This document shows positions 1 to 12,300 of a stretch of DNA of 64,000 bases, piece after piece. The DNA lies in assembly GCA_033675265.1 (NCBI GenBank), contig JAUJYZ010000630.1, forward strand, positions 651,501 to 715,500. The letters are read 5' to 3'. The position numbers and the translations under genes were made by a program. Below the pieces are notes generated by a model. That model saw nothing but the letters and a program-made list of their open reading frames with translations, ran no database searches and was not told the DNA's origin. The DNA comes from Actinostola sp. cb2023 (taxonomy: Eukaryota > Cnidaria > Anthozoa > Actiniaria > Actinostolidae). Each line of letters begins with the position of its first letter. Within the stretch, counting starts at the first letter, position 1.

Positions 1-856
1 CATCGAGTGTGTAAGTAAGTCCGTCCGTCAGTAAGTAATTCGGATAGTGTTCGGATATTGTTCGGAACTAGTCGGGTGATCGAAAATCAGCCACGATGTC
101 GCGACGATGTACCCGATGAAAATATACGTCGTGTGAAGCGAAAAGCACATGGAGACTCCATTGGGACGCTTTGTTTAGAAGGGTAAGTTTACACACTGTA
201 CTATTCTATGTTATTTTGTACCATAAACAAGACATATCTCTCGTGCAAAGTGTCAAGTGTTTGTTTAAGATTATTATTTTCCAGGAGAATGTCGATTGTA
301 AATAACTCCATCAGTCCATGACGTGACTAGTACTAGTCGAGCACCTCCAATGGCTCCATGTAATTATGTAAACTGCCTGATAACTGTTTTAACGGTCAAG
401 TAATTCTCTTCGAGGAACAATGTCTTTTATATAAGATAGCTTAAGCTTATACGACGGACAGTGAAACAAACACGGCTCTCGTAAATAGTTATTCTTTGTC
501 CCAAAACTCGCTAAAAGCCGTTCTAATCGCTAAATAAATGACACACAGGACTCAAGTAGATATTCATCTTTATTTTGAAAGCAGTTTTAGAAATGCAAGA
601 TATCAAAAGGACAGGATTCTAGAAGTGAATTTACGGCCATACACTATCGATCAAATAAAATAAGACACAGGAAGCCCAATACTCAAACAGAGGGTGGTGA
701 GCCTGTGAAACCTGAAAAAATATTAACACACGAGAGATGTGTCTGGTTTCTTGTGCAAAATAGCATAAAATCATGTAGAGTGTAAACTTATCTTCAAATT
801 AGAGATACTATTTATTATACTCAATGTTTTCATATAATAGCTAGTCAAAGTTAAAG

Positions 857-1320
857 CTTAAAGTGCTCCTAACCCCCTTTACAATTGTATTAAAAAATTA
901 ATGTTCATGAACTGATCAGCTATAGGGTTAAGTGTTTTTTCATTTGAGCTTCGCATTTAGGAGTTATAGTTGTTTGAAATCTCGATATTTTAATTCGATG
1001 ACGTCACTCCGGGCTTTTTACCTAACTTATTTCATTGTTTTCAGTAGATCTCTTCCCCGATATGGGGGAAAATTTTATATGAAATCATTTATATAGTTTG
1101 TAAAAATATTTTACAAGTTCAAAAATGTTAATAATTTGCACAAGGGCGTTTTTGTATAATAAATGAAGCCCGGGGTGACGTCATCTGATTTGCATATCCA
1201 GATTTCAAACCTCCATAACTCCTAAATGCAAGGTTCAAACAAAGAAAAAACTTAATCCTATAGCTGATCAGTTCATGTAATTTTTAATACAATTGTAAAA
1301 GGGGTTAGGAGCACTTTAAG
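857..1320. mobile_element. Foldback/MITE element
   Basis: The two ends are imperfect reverse complements over about 150 bases. The left end starts cttaaagtgctcctaacc and the right end finishes ggttaggagcactttaag. The inner arms also pair, including the segments around tgatcagctatag and ctatagctgatca and the tgacgtca cores. There is no coding capacity, so this is a non-autonomous element. Confidence 0.8.
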
Positions 1321-2562
1321 ACCTTATTATTATTATTATTGTTATCAAAATTGAGTTTGCTAAATATACACATTGTTAAATTAATGTAATATTCGATTAC
1401 TAACTGATCGATGCTGTTGATATCGTATACTGTTGTTGGGTTTACTGTATGTTTTCAATTAAAAGCATTATATAGAACCAAATAACAAGTTTCGGCAGAT
1501 AGTTCAAACATACTAGTTCAACAGAGGAATCAATCCAACTACACATTTCTTCTACATTTCAAAACCGCAGTACCTACATGTAGTTATAGACTACCACTTT
1601 TTTTTTTTTTTTTACAGTAGCCACATGCAGTCCTTGACTGCCTATTTTTAATATAAGTTACTGAACTCGATAAAAATAAATTTAAAGAACTGCAAAACTT
1701 CACTGCTGTCCGAGACCTGACATCGTATACTTTTGGTGTTTCTATGAAAATGCTTTCTACGAAATGAAACAGAAACCAAGCAAATACATTATACTTTTAG
1801 GAAGAAAGGAAGTACAACTGACAGGTAAGCTTATTTGGCATGCGAGTAGCGGCGTCGGAACGCAAGTTAGTAGCTATAAAAATTGTCACTTTTGAAGGCA
1901 CCATTTCAGTGAATAACTGTCAAACGTGGCGAAAATACAACTGCTACATTTGTATGTGGTATACTCACCCATAACCATTTTTTAGTTTCATACTTCCGCC
2001 ATCTTGAACTTCGAAGTTTTCGCGCCAGTTTTGCGCGCGCGCGCGCTAAAAAGTGTCCCATAATTCCCCGTACAACTACTAGTTACCAGTTTTCGGCGCA
2101 ACCTTGAAAAGTTTTGATCGGCAACCCTCTTTGGACCCAGTTACATGTAGCTTAAGAGGATATTTATTTGAACATCGCGTAATATCCGCGAAAAGCGCCA
2201 AAAACGAGCGCTTTTGAACAGTTTGAAAGCTTTGGATTAACACCTAATTTTAAACTAAGCACAAGCGCTTTTGAACAGTTTGCCATTTTCCTGCTTTCAA
2301 ATTTGAGGTAATTTCAGCAATAATAGTAAATATACAGATCTAGCCCATGTGGACAGTTTTCAAATCAAATTTTCACTTTGGATTAACACTCTAATTTCAC
2401 TTTTACCGGTCAAAAACCATCCCAAATAGCTTGAACTCTTTGCTAAAGCAGTTTTAGCCTTGTACAAAACGTATTCTCCATGCTATTGGTTTTTGGCGCT
2501 CAATACGCGCGTTCGTAAAAAATCTCCTCTTAATGTATAGTGCCGCTATAATGGGGACTTTA

Positions 2563-2989
2563 ATTAGCCATTACCAAAACGAGCAGGGGACTGGTACCTA
2601 GTCCGTAAAACTAATTAAATAAGAAACTAGCAAAAATGGGCATCATTTTCTGAGAGAGCAGATCAAACTTAGCTAGTCTGGAAAGTTTGGTGAACTTCAG
2701 CTTAATATTGACGATGCTAGACGGCACCAAAGATGTCTATTTTCCCATACAAACTCTGTAAATTTTTGACGTTGTCCAGCCAAACCATATATTCACTGTA
2801 AATTTTTGGCTGGACAACACAATTTCAAACGTTTACTGAATAATTCCAACAGAATTCGCCCAAATCACATCAAACTTTGCACAGATGCTAATTTCGACAT
2901 GCTCTTTCATGTCATGAACTTAATTTCGTAATTACATTAATTTTAATAAACTCATTCCCAGTCCCCTGCTCGATTTGATAGTGGCTAAT
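2563..2989. mobile_element. TIR element, copy 1 (inverted partner at 3994-4417)
   Basis: It is bounded by gccattaccaaaacgagcag on the left and ctgctcgatttgatagtggc on the right, about 427 bp, non-coding. A second copy lies in opposite orientation inside EDEM1 intron 1. Matching internal blocks include the segment around atcattttctgagagagcag. Confidence 0.85.
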
Positions 2990-3215
2990 GGTGTTTATGG
3001 AAGTTTTAACTTAACTAGAGAGATCTGGCGGGGATCTGGCACCAACGAAATAGTACACGGTATCGGATTGGTTAAAATCACTCCTCACTCCTACCCCCTA
3101 AAAAATAGGTTGATCTTTTCCGCCAAAAAAAACTATTTTGCAATAGACAGGCAACAACTGACAGAAAAACTTGCAACAAAACTTTTTTAATTTTACCATA
3201 ATCACTTTTGCCGCA

Positions 3216-3234
3216 CGTGCTGTGATCTGATTGG
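3216..3234 (-). promoter_or_regulatory. ERSE-like site (CCAAT-N9-GCACG) upstream of EDEM1
   Basis: On the minus strand the site reads CCAAT, nine bases, then GCACG. It differs by one base from the vertebrate ER stress element CCAAT-N9-CCACG bound by NF-Y with ATF6/XBP1. It overlaps a CACGTG core and lies about 100 bp upstream of the EDEM1 start codon. Vertebrate EDEM1 is an unfolded-protein-response target, so spacing and position make sense. Function is inferred. Confidence 0.5.
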
Positions 3235-3332
3235 CTCGATAAACAAAAGCTCCTTCAAGCTAGTCACCAGGCCTAATCGGTTCTTACATAAACACAGATG
3301 ATTCGAGCGGTGTAGTGGTGAAGGAGTTTATT

Positions 3333-6300
3333 ATGTTTTGGATGATATGGGGTAGTTTACTGGCTTTTTTGGTAATTTTAGAGGGGTTGATAGCCTTAAC
3401 GACAACTGAACACAATAATGCTAAGTTCCTCGAGAACAAATACCAATATTTTAGTGAATCAGAACGGATGAATTCTCGTGAGGACGCCCGTCGGATGTTT
3501 TATTATGGTTATGATAATTACATGAAATACGCATTTCCTTTGGACGAGCTAGATCCTATACATTGTACTGGACGAGGACCTGATCGTAGCGACCCGTAAG
3601 TTATACATTGTATATATCTAAGTACAGTACTATTACTACCACTGTATGAGAGCTGAGGCACATACTTCCTAGTATTTTATAAAATGTACCCGACATTCAA
3701 TACGACAATAGGTAGAATTATTCTACTCAATTATTGAATTATACTGAATCAGTTCTGATTATAGGACTAGTAATCAGTTATTGTATTGGTAATTATTACG
3801 ATATATTACAACAGTATTGCGTTGAAATGTAAAAAAATATGTGGATTTAATTTATACCTACATGTACATGTACTTGTGGGCCTCGGGGGGACTCCTCTCC
3901 GTCTAGTCTGTTGTAGCTAGTGGCCCTCTTAATTTTAAACCCAATCCACTGTGGAAGAGAGGGGGAGAGGGTACTCACTATAATTTCCAAATTTGCCATT
4001 TCCAAAACGAACCGGGGACTGGGAATGAGTTTATTAGAATTAATGTAATTACGAAATTAAGTTCATGACATGAAACAACATGTTGAAATTAGCATATGTG
4101 CAAATTTAGTTTGATGCGATTTGAGTAAATTCTGTTGGAATTATAAACTTTTGAAATTGTGTTGTTCAGCCAAAAATTTACAGTGAATGTATGGTTTGGC
4201 TGGACAACGTCAAAAAATTACAGAGTTTGTATGGGAAAATAGTCGTCTTTGGTGTCCTTTAGCATCGGCAATATTAAGCCGAATTTCACCAAACTTTCCA
4301 GACTAGCTAAGTTTGATCTGCTCTCTCAGAAAATGATGCCCACTTTTCCTAGTTTATTATTGAATTAGTTGTACGGACTTGGTCCCAGTCCCCTGCTCGA
4401 TTTGGTAATGGCTAATTAGTTACCCTGTTTTAGTGCTGTATATAATAATTGTTGTGTGGCATGTACATTATACCCATACCACTTACATGTAAATAAGGGA
4501 GTACCCCCTGGGGTCAAATTTGCACACTGTTACCAATGCTGTTGCAAATTTATGGAAATCAGGTTATAAGGTGGATGATGTGCATGTTACATTGTTATGC
4601 TATGTTGTTTTTGCTAGGTCCAATATCAATATCAATGATGTGTTAGGGAATTATTCACTCACTCTAGTGGAATCACTGGGGACATTAGCTGTAAGTCTTT
4701 ATCACCAGTTTAGTTTTTAGAAGCAGAGAATGGTTAAAACAATCCATCTGGCTTAATATTTGGAATGTGTGGACTCCACGTACAAAACCCTCTTTGCCTA
4801 CCCCCACCCGACCTCCTCTTTTAGACACCCTAGGATCAAGACCCTTAACATGTACATTTTATTTGATCCTTAATATTTTAACTTATTTTCACATTTCAAG
4901 TGCAAATCATCCCAGTAGAAAAATGGATGATACCCCCCTCCCCCTCCCCTCCTATATTCCTATATCCTGCCCATAATATGTACAAGCCCTATAAATATAT
5001 ATTGGAACTTCAATTATTTGGTCCTCACCTCATCACCATAGCAACCAACATATTGGGGTATCACTATGTTTCTCTCATTGCATTTCTATTTGGTCTCAGA
5101 TAATGAGAAATAGCAGTGAATTCAAGAGTGCTGTGCAACATGTTATAGATCATGTATCATTTGAAAAGGACAACACTGTTCAAGTCTTTGAAGTATCAAT
5201 AAGGTAATAGAGAGATTTTGCAAACACAACGCGACGTGAAAGAGGACAGTGTGTGCGCTGACGAATAACTGTGAAAACGACCGTTGGCGTGGACCCTCAA
5301 CGTCATGAAGAGGACGTGAAAACAAGTGAAATAGCGTTGTGAACTTGACGTTGCGACATTGTCACAGTAGTCACGCAATGATCAAAGGTGATATATATTC
5401 GCCATCTAACGTCACGTTCTCACATTGCGTCGTGTTTGCTAAATCGCCCTAATGTTGAAATAAATTATAATATTAATAATAATAATAATTAAGGAGAAAA
5501 ACTAGTGATTACGATTACGACATTTCGATGACATCCTGTCATCATTATCAAGTAAAGTGAGATGAATAATGAGTAACAATTATGGATGTCATCGAAACGT
5601 CGTAATCTCTTATCACTAGTTTTTCTCCTTAATTCCATTTCTAAAGTTACCCTTATAAGAATAAGAATAATATTAATAACAATAATAATATGAATATAGC
5701 AATAACATACATTTTTCTCATTTTAATTTAATTTTAATTTTAAAACACTAAAGTTATCCATTCTGGACAGATTCGTATTAGCCCATATTTCTGTTTTCTT
5801 CGACTTGAGGTCATGCCTAAATTTCTATTTCATACATTCAACTGTATGGAGATATATACATTCGAACCTCCCGTAAGCGACCACCCAAAATGTCAAACTT
5901 TGTGGTCGCTTACGAGAGGCGGTCGCTTACGAGAGGTTCCAACTATAGTGATTTGACTTGGAACTGAACTTTTGGTATTTTGGAAAACTGGTCGCTTTTA
6001 AAAGAGAGGTGGTCGCTTACGAGAGTGGTCGCAACCGGAAGTTCAACTGTATGTCAGAGATTGTGCTTTTCCATGAATCTGAAAAAGCCAAGCTTGAGGT
6101 TGGATAAATCCATACCACAACAAACCTGATAAAATGAATATTGTTATTTTTAAACCAGGGTATTAGGTGCTCTTCTATCGGCACATCTAATAATCAAGGA
6201 TCCACTACAGCCTTTTGGTGACATGGTTCCTGATGGCTATGATGATGATCTCCTGTTGTTGTCACATGATCTTGCTAATAGACTCATTGAGGCCTTTGAG

Positions 6301-9300
6301 AGATCTCCGCTGGGAATACCTTATCCGAGGGTAAGTTATTTTTTTTGTTAATTCAGCTTTTAAATTGTCCTAAAATGGTATGGAGAATAGGTGCCATTGT
6401 TTAATGCTGAGGATGCTGAGAGCCATGCTAAGGCGAGGCGAGCAACATGCATGGTAAAAAAAAGAAGAAAAAAGTAAAGGTCTTTATTTAACGTCGGTAA
6501 CTCGTAATAGTAATGGTAACCATGGTAACCTATCCAAGTGACTCAACCACCAAAGGGTGAATTTGTAAACTGGCGTTTTTTAATCGAGAGTAATTCTAAT
6601 TTTCATTAAGAACAACAATAACGCCCTCATCGCCATAGTCATCACCATGGTCCAGGGGCGTAGCGGGGGGGGTCACACTCCATATCGTTCACCACCAAAT
6701 CCCCCCCTCCCCTCCTCAAATATAAATTTAAAGAGTAGACCCCGAGGAAGGGGGGTCGCAGTCACCCTGGGACGCCCTGCCTACGCCCCTGTAGTCATCA
6801 TTGCCATCATAGTACAATCACCACCATCATCATGCAGCTTTTACGTCACTGATGTCACCATCGTTACCATAGGTCACCATAATCATTATCTACCACCACC
6901 ATAACTTAAATTACTGTGTTTTCAGGTCAACTTGAAAACAGGTTTACCAGTTGAGAGCTGGACCGAGACGTGTTTAGCAGGAGCTGGGACGTTAATTTTA
7001 GAATTTGGAATTTTAAGCCGACTTCTCGATGATCCAACATTTGAGAACTTGGCTCGACGAGCAGTTACTAGTTTGTGGACTCATCGCTCAAATACAACAG
7101 GATTGTTTGGTAAGGAAGTGCAGTATAGTTTCCATGGATTTTAGTGGGTTCGCTGTGATAGAAAGCCACATTGAGGAAAGTGAGTGTGTGCCCGATTAGT
7201 GTACTACTGTACATGTATTTGATGAAGTGTATGCACGGCGTAAATTTACATTGCATGCAATAATGCTGGCAATATGATCTGCATTATTGTGACTAAGTTT
7301 ATTGAAGAAATGCAATGTGATCCTACTTCTGAAATATTGCGCACAACATATTGACATACTGAGAAGGACGCGCACTGCCAATGCGGTATTGTCAGCAATA
7401 TCGCGCGAAATCTGATGTGGCGCTGTGTATCTTCACTCGCACAACTCGCACACTCACGCTTCTAACCACTGGCAAAATCGCACGCTCTTGGACATTGTAA
7501 GTTATCTGCATATTCTGTCAGTGAACATTGAACTTATAGAGAATATACAGTGGTCGATCAAGAGCATGCCGGCGATTTTTCCAGTGAAACGAGGTCAGCA
7601 CACTGACATACATGTTTTGTGCGCTCATATCTGCGCGCGAAAAAACCTTCCAAAATATCATTGGCGTTGTGGCGTTATTTCAGGATGACGTTTGTCGCTT
7701 TTTTCCTTACGTAGGCATCGAGCTTGCGCCTCTACTCGTTGCGTTGGGTTTAAGTGTCTTAACGAATGACTTAACTACATGTAGTGTGATTGTTATGTAG
7801 GTAATGTAATAGACGTCAGAACTGGAGAATGGAAGGGTAAAATGAGTGGAGTTGGAGCAGGAATGGACTCTTTCTACGAATATTTACTAAAGGTATATAG
7901 CTACCAACAATTGGACAGTCATTTGTAGATCCATTTTTGAAACTATCTGACACACGTTGTAATTGCAGGGTTACATCATGTTTGGTGATCCACGAGACCT
8001 CAAGCGATTTAATGAAGTGTACAAGACGTTACAAAAACACTTAAGAAAAGGGTGGGTTATCCTGGCTTTCTTCATTTCTTTCACCCTTCCTTTCTTCCTT
8101 CCCTTTCCTTCCTTCCTTCCTTCCTTCCTTCCTTCCTTCCTTCCTTCCTTCCTTCCTTCCTTCCTTCCTTCTTCCTTCCTTTCCTTCTTCCTTCCTTCCT
8201 CCTTCTTTCCTGCCTTCTTTCCTGCCTTCTTTCCTGCCTTCTTTCCTGCCTTCTTTCCTGCCTTCTTTCCTGCCTTCTTTCCTGCCTTCTTTCCTGCCTT
8301 CCTTTCCTGCCTTCCTTCCTTCCTGCCTTGCCTTTCCTAGGTGGTTATCCTGGCTTTCTTCATTTCTTTCACCCTTTCCTTCCTTCTTTCCTTCCTTCTT
8401 TCCTTCCTTCTTTCCTTCCTTCTTTCCTTTATTCCGTAGTTCCTTCCTTCTTTCCTTTATTCCGTAGTTCCTTCCTTCCTTCCTACCCGTCTTCCTCCAT
8501 TCACTTATTGCAATTTGTAATTTTAGGCGATTAAAGTGCCACGAAGGCTTAGGTGACACTCCTCTACATGTCAATGTCAATATCCATAGCGCTAAGCTGG
8601 AGAATTCTTGGATCGACTCACTACATGCAGCGTTTGCAGGAGTTCAGGTCAGTCGAATCTGGCTACTTCTTGATCTCCCATCATGCATTACCATTATCAC
8701 TACAAAATGGTGGACGCTCGGCTGAATCCTCGTTACAAAAAAATACAGCAGAGCAGCATATTTTATCCACAATCCTTTGCGCGCATAAACCACTCTACCT
8801 CGTAGAAACTCAGTTACAACAGAGAATTTCCAAAACATCAAAATTTGCAAGTATGAAGCTGTTGCCCGCTTTATTTATGTGAAGGTTTTAAAAGTTTGTA
8901 GATCTACGTAAATGGTACTAATTTAGGTTCGCAAAGGATTACTGGGTAAAATGTACAGCCGCCATCTTTTTCTGTACGGTGAATTTGAACTGTCGTCTAC
9001 TAAACTCACGTTGTTATCGTAGGTTCTGAAGGGTGATATTAGAGAAGCAATTTGTACCCACGCTATATTTTACTACATATGGCGCAAGTATCAAGCCTTG
9101 CCTGAGAGGTTTAACTGGCATACAAAACAACCAGAAGTACTATTCTACCCTCTGAGACCAGAATTAGTGGAAGCAACGTACCTTCTCTATCAGGTAAGTT
9201 GCAAGCGTAATAACTAGGGAGGAGAGGTTGGGGAGAATGTATTGCATATCACTCAGGTCTGCTACGGTTGTGATAGAGATTCAGTAAACGCGTAAGCGTA

Positions 9301-12300
9301 AACCGAGCTTATCACATGACCCGTATTTCCCGACTCGGGCGCTCTTAATAAAACCATTGGAGAAAGTCACGTGATGGGGTCCGGACCGGACGTAATGGCG
9401 TCAGTAAGCCGGTCTGGAAAAAGCCGTCCGGGCCAACCTACAATTGGATCTGTTTCCGCGCGGTATTCACCGAATCGAAATATGGCGACCAATTTGAATA
9501 ACTATTGTTCCTGACTGACCAACCTCTCATTCATGTGAAAACGCTTTTGTGTTTCCACGTGAACACGAGGTTGGTCAGTCAAAGAACAATGGTTATTCAA
9601 ATTGGTCGCCATATTTCGATTCGGTGTATATTTATTTGTTTTACAGGGTTTTTTCATCCCTTTTTGTAACAAAAAACTGGGTCATATGATAAAATGCTTA
9701 TTAATTATTGACTGAGTTAGGTCGGGCCGGACGGGAAACTTGATATTTGGCTGTTGGTCATTTGTACGGACCTCGCGCACGTCCGGCCCTCCCACTCAGT
9801 CAATACTCAGAGATTGACTGAGTACACTCAGTACATAGTACTTCGAATTGTGTCGCGATGTTATTTCCAGGCTGTCATGCACGTTGATATCGATTCTAAT
9901 TGCCCCTCTTTGCTTATTTTCTAGGCCACACGTCACCCATTCTATCTCCATGTTGGGCGAGATATTCTCAAAGACTTAGAAACCCACGCCAAAGCAGAGT
10001 AAGTCACTGCAGCTCGCGGTATTAGATACTGTTATTTAATACGTTAGTGAACGGTGTTACTATATTTCTATACCAAAACGTGTCGTTACTCTGTTTCGCG
10101 CGAACTTCTCGTAAAGGACTATGGGAAGGTTTATGTTAACCTTTAGTTTTCTTTAATCACTAGATGTGGCTATGCCACCCTACATAACGTTATTGATAAA
10201 ACACAAGAAGACAGAATGGAGAGCTTTTTTCTTAGTGAAACTTGCAAGTACCTTTATTTGGTAAGTAGGGCCATATTTAGATAGTAAGCCCTTATTTGGA
10301 TAATACGCCTTATTTGGATAATACGCCCTTATTTGGATAATACGCCTTATTTGGATAACACGACCTTATTTGGCAATAATACGCCCTTATTTGGATAATT
10401 TACTTTCACATTGGTTATATACAACTATAGGCTATATCCTTGAGAATCACCTTGGTCAAAATCCATTGAATGTCACCAAGTTTAATTAGCATAAGGGGTT
10501 ATATAATACACTATACAGGAAAAGATGGCGCCTGTACATTTAACCACAATCCTTTGCGAACCTACATCTGCAACCTCTCAGGGACCCTTACATTAGGTAG
10601 GCTTGCAAAAATCACTTGCAAAAATCACTTGCAAATTTAACCGTTTCCAGAATTCTCTGATGTTTCAAGGTATAGTATTATGCGCGCAAAGGATTCTGGT
10701 TAGTTAACATTCAATCCGCCATTTTGTTCGTTTATTATTTTTGAGTTCAGTGGATTAAAATACTAATTAATATTCAACAGTTGTTCGACCATGAGAACCA
10801 TGTGAACCAAGACGCGTCTAACTATATATTCAGCACCGAGGGACATCTATTTAGACTGGACACTAGAATAAGAAAGAGACCATGGGATGTGACGTCATTT
10901 ACGCGCCACACAGTAAAACCTAGAAGTCACGTGGTACCTGATACTAGGCATTATAGGAATGACTCGTGTGGGGTAAGTCATGGTCTAATTATAAGCCAGT
11001 TCACGCTGTCGTCCGCCATTTTGAATTGGGACAAACGCGACAAAATTTATAGAAGTCTGGATCACTTTGATTTGCCGTAACTCCGCTCGATTTCGTTGGA
11101 TTTTTAAAAACTTACCATTTTAGAAAATATGTTTTCTTTGTTATTTATGTCCTATAATATGATGGATATCGGAACTCAGGTATATTAAGGCTTGGCTTTT
11201 TAGAGCAACACGTAAAATCACATTTTTGACAATAACTCTATCCATTTATAACACATGATTATGGTGTTTGGTCCTTAGGAGGCATTTAGGTTTTGTAATA
11301 CTTTAAGTGCAATTATTTTAATTTCTAGGGGTCACGTGACCTTAAAATGAGGAAAAGAGAAAATTGAAAATGGGGAGTACAGAGACTTTTCTTAGAATAA
11401 TAAAATAGGTGTCATTTGATGATGTTTGAAGAGGTCTTCCTAAGTTAGCCTTTGATGGTTGTCCCCAGCTAAACGGTCAAGAGAAAAATGAGAATATATA
11501 ATTTTCAGCTTGGTCACGTGACCTGTTTTGTCAATTATCTCCATAACTAACATTGATGGACAACGAGAAAAGGCTATTTTGGAAAGAGCTATACAATTGT
11601 CCTTATTGAAAACATATTTTATTATTCTAAGAAAAGTCTCTGTACACCCCATTTTTTGTTGAATCTTTCGTATATTTGTGACCACGTGGTTTGTCACGTG
11701 ATACGGCATGTCCAGTAGTTACCATATAATATTATTTCATTCAACGAACTACAGCTACTGGCGAAGTTTCAGTTTGGTAGGCTTAATTCCTGACTCAATA
11801 TTTCAATAATTGTGATTTTATGCTAATTAGTCTCTGCAAGCCTTAATACACCTGAGAAGGCTACAAATCGAGAAAAAAAGATTTTTGCACGTGAATATGC
11901 AAATATGTAGCTCGAAATTTTAAGATACATTCGTGAAAAGAAGATTGACTCGTAAAAGGTAGTTAAAACACAAATTGGTCATATTTTCAGTCCAACAACT
12001 GACATGCGTGCCTGCTGATTATCGAAGTTTAAATTTTGAAAATCCAACAAAATCGAGCGGAGTTACGGCAAGTCAAAGTGATCCAGATTTCTATAAATTT
12101 TGCCGCGTTTGTCCCAATTCAAAATGGCGGACGACAGCGTGAAGTGGCTTATTGGCGGGTTTATTATTTAACAACAAGACGCTCTGTATAAGCGTAGGTT
12201 CACTCGGCGGGCTTCAGCAATGAGCAATGAGCCTTCGGTTTCCTCAGCGGCACAGAGCGCATGCGCCTTGGTACCCAGTTAGTGATTTGTGGCCATAAGA

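Larger units (their letters stand above)
1..3215. other. Intergenic region upstream of EDEM1
   Basis: I see no convincing coding exon on either strand. The region is AT-rich and holds a foldback element (857-1320), a weaker inverted-repeat element (about 2149-2540), a TIR element (2563-2989) and an 18-base T run near 1599. A donor-like site (aagggtaagt) near 180 could close a non-coding first exon, but nothing in the sequence ties it to a gene. Confidence 0.6.

Noticed and set aside
1..190. Possible first exon ending at a gtaagt donor near 182
   Set aside because: No open reading frame or downstream partner exon could be linked to it, so it is mentioned only as part of the intergenic entry.
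3315..3332. EDEM1 start at 3315
   Set aside because: The codon there is GTG. The first in-frame ATG is at 3333 and opens a good signal or anchor sequence.
7425..7800. Two ORFs of 62-87 residues in EDEM1 intron 5
   Set aside because: They lack splice sites in frame with EDEM1, and EDEM1 homology is continuous without them.
8041..8580. 179-aa minus-strand ORF rich in KEGR repeats, and plus-strand FLPS ORFs
   Set aside because: They only read the (TTCC)n tract in EDEM1 intron 7, and coding exons of EDEM1 run on the other strand.
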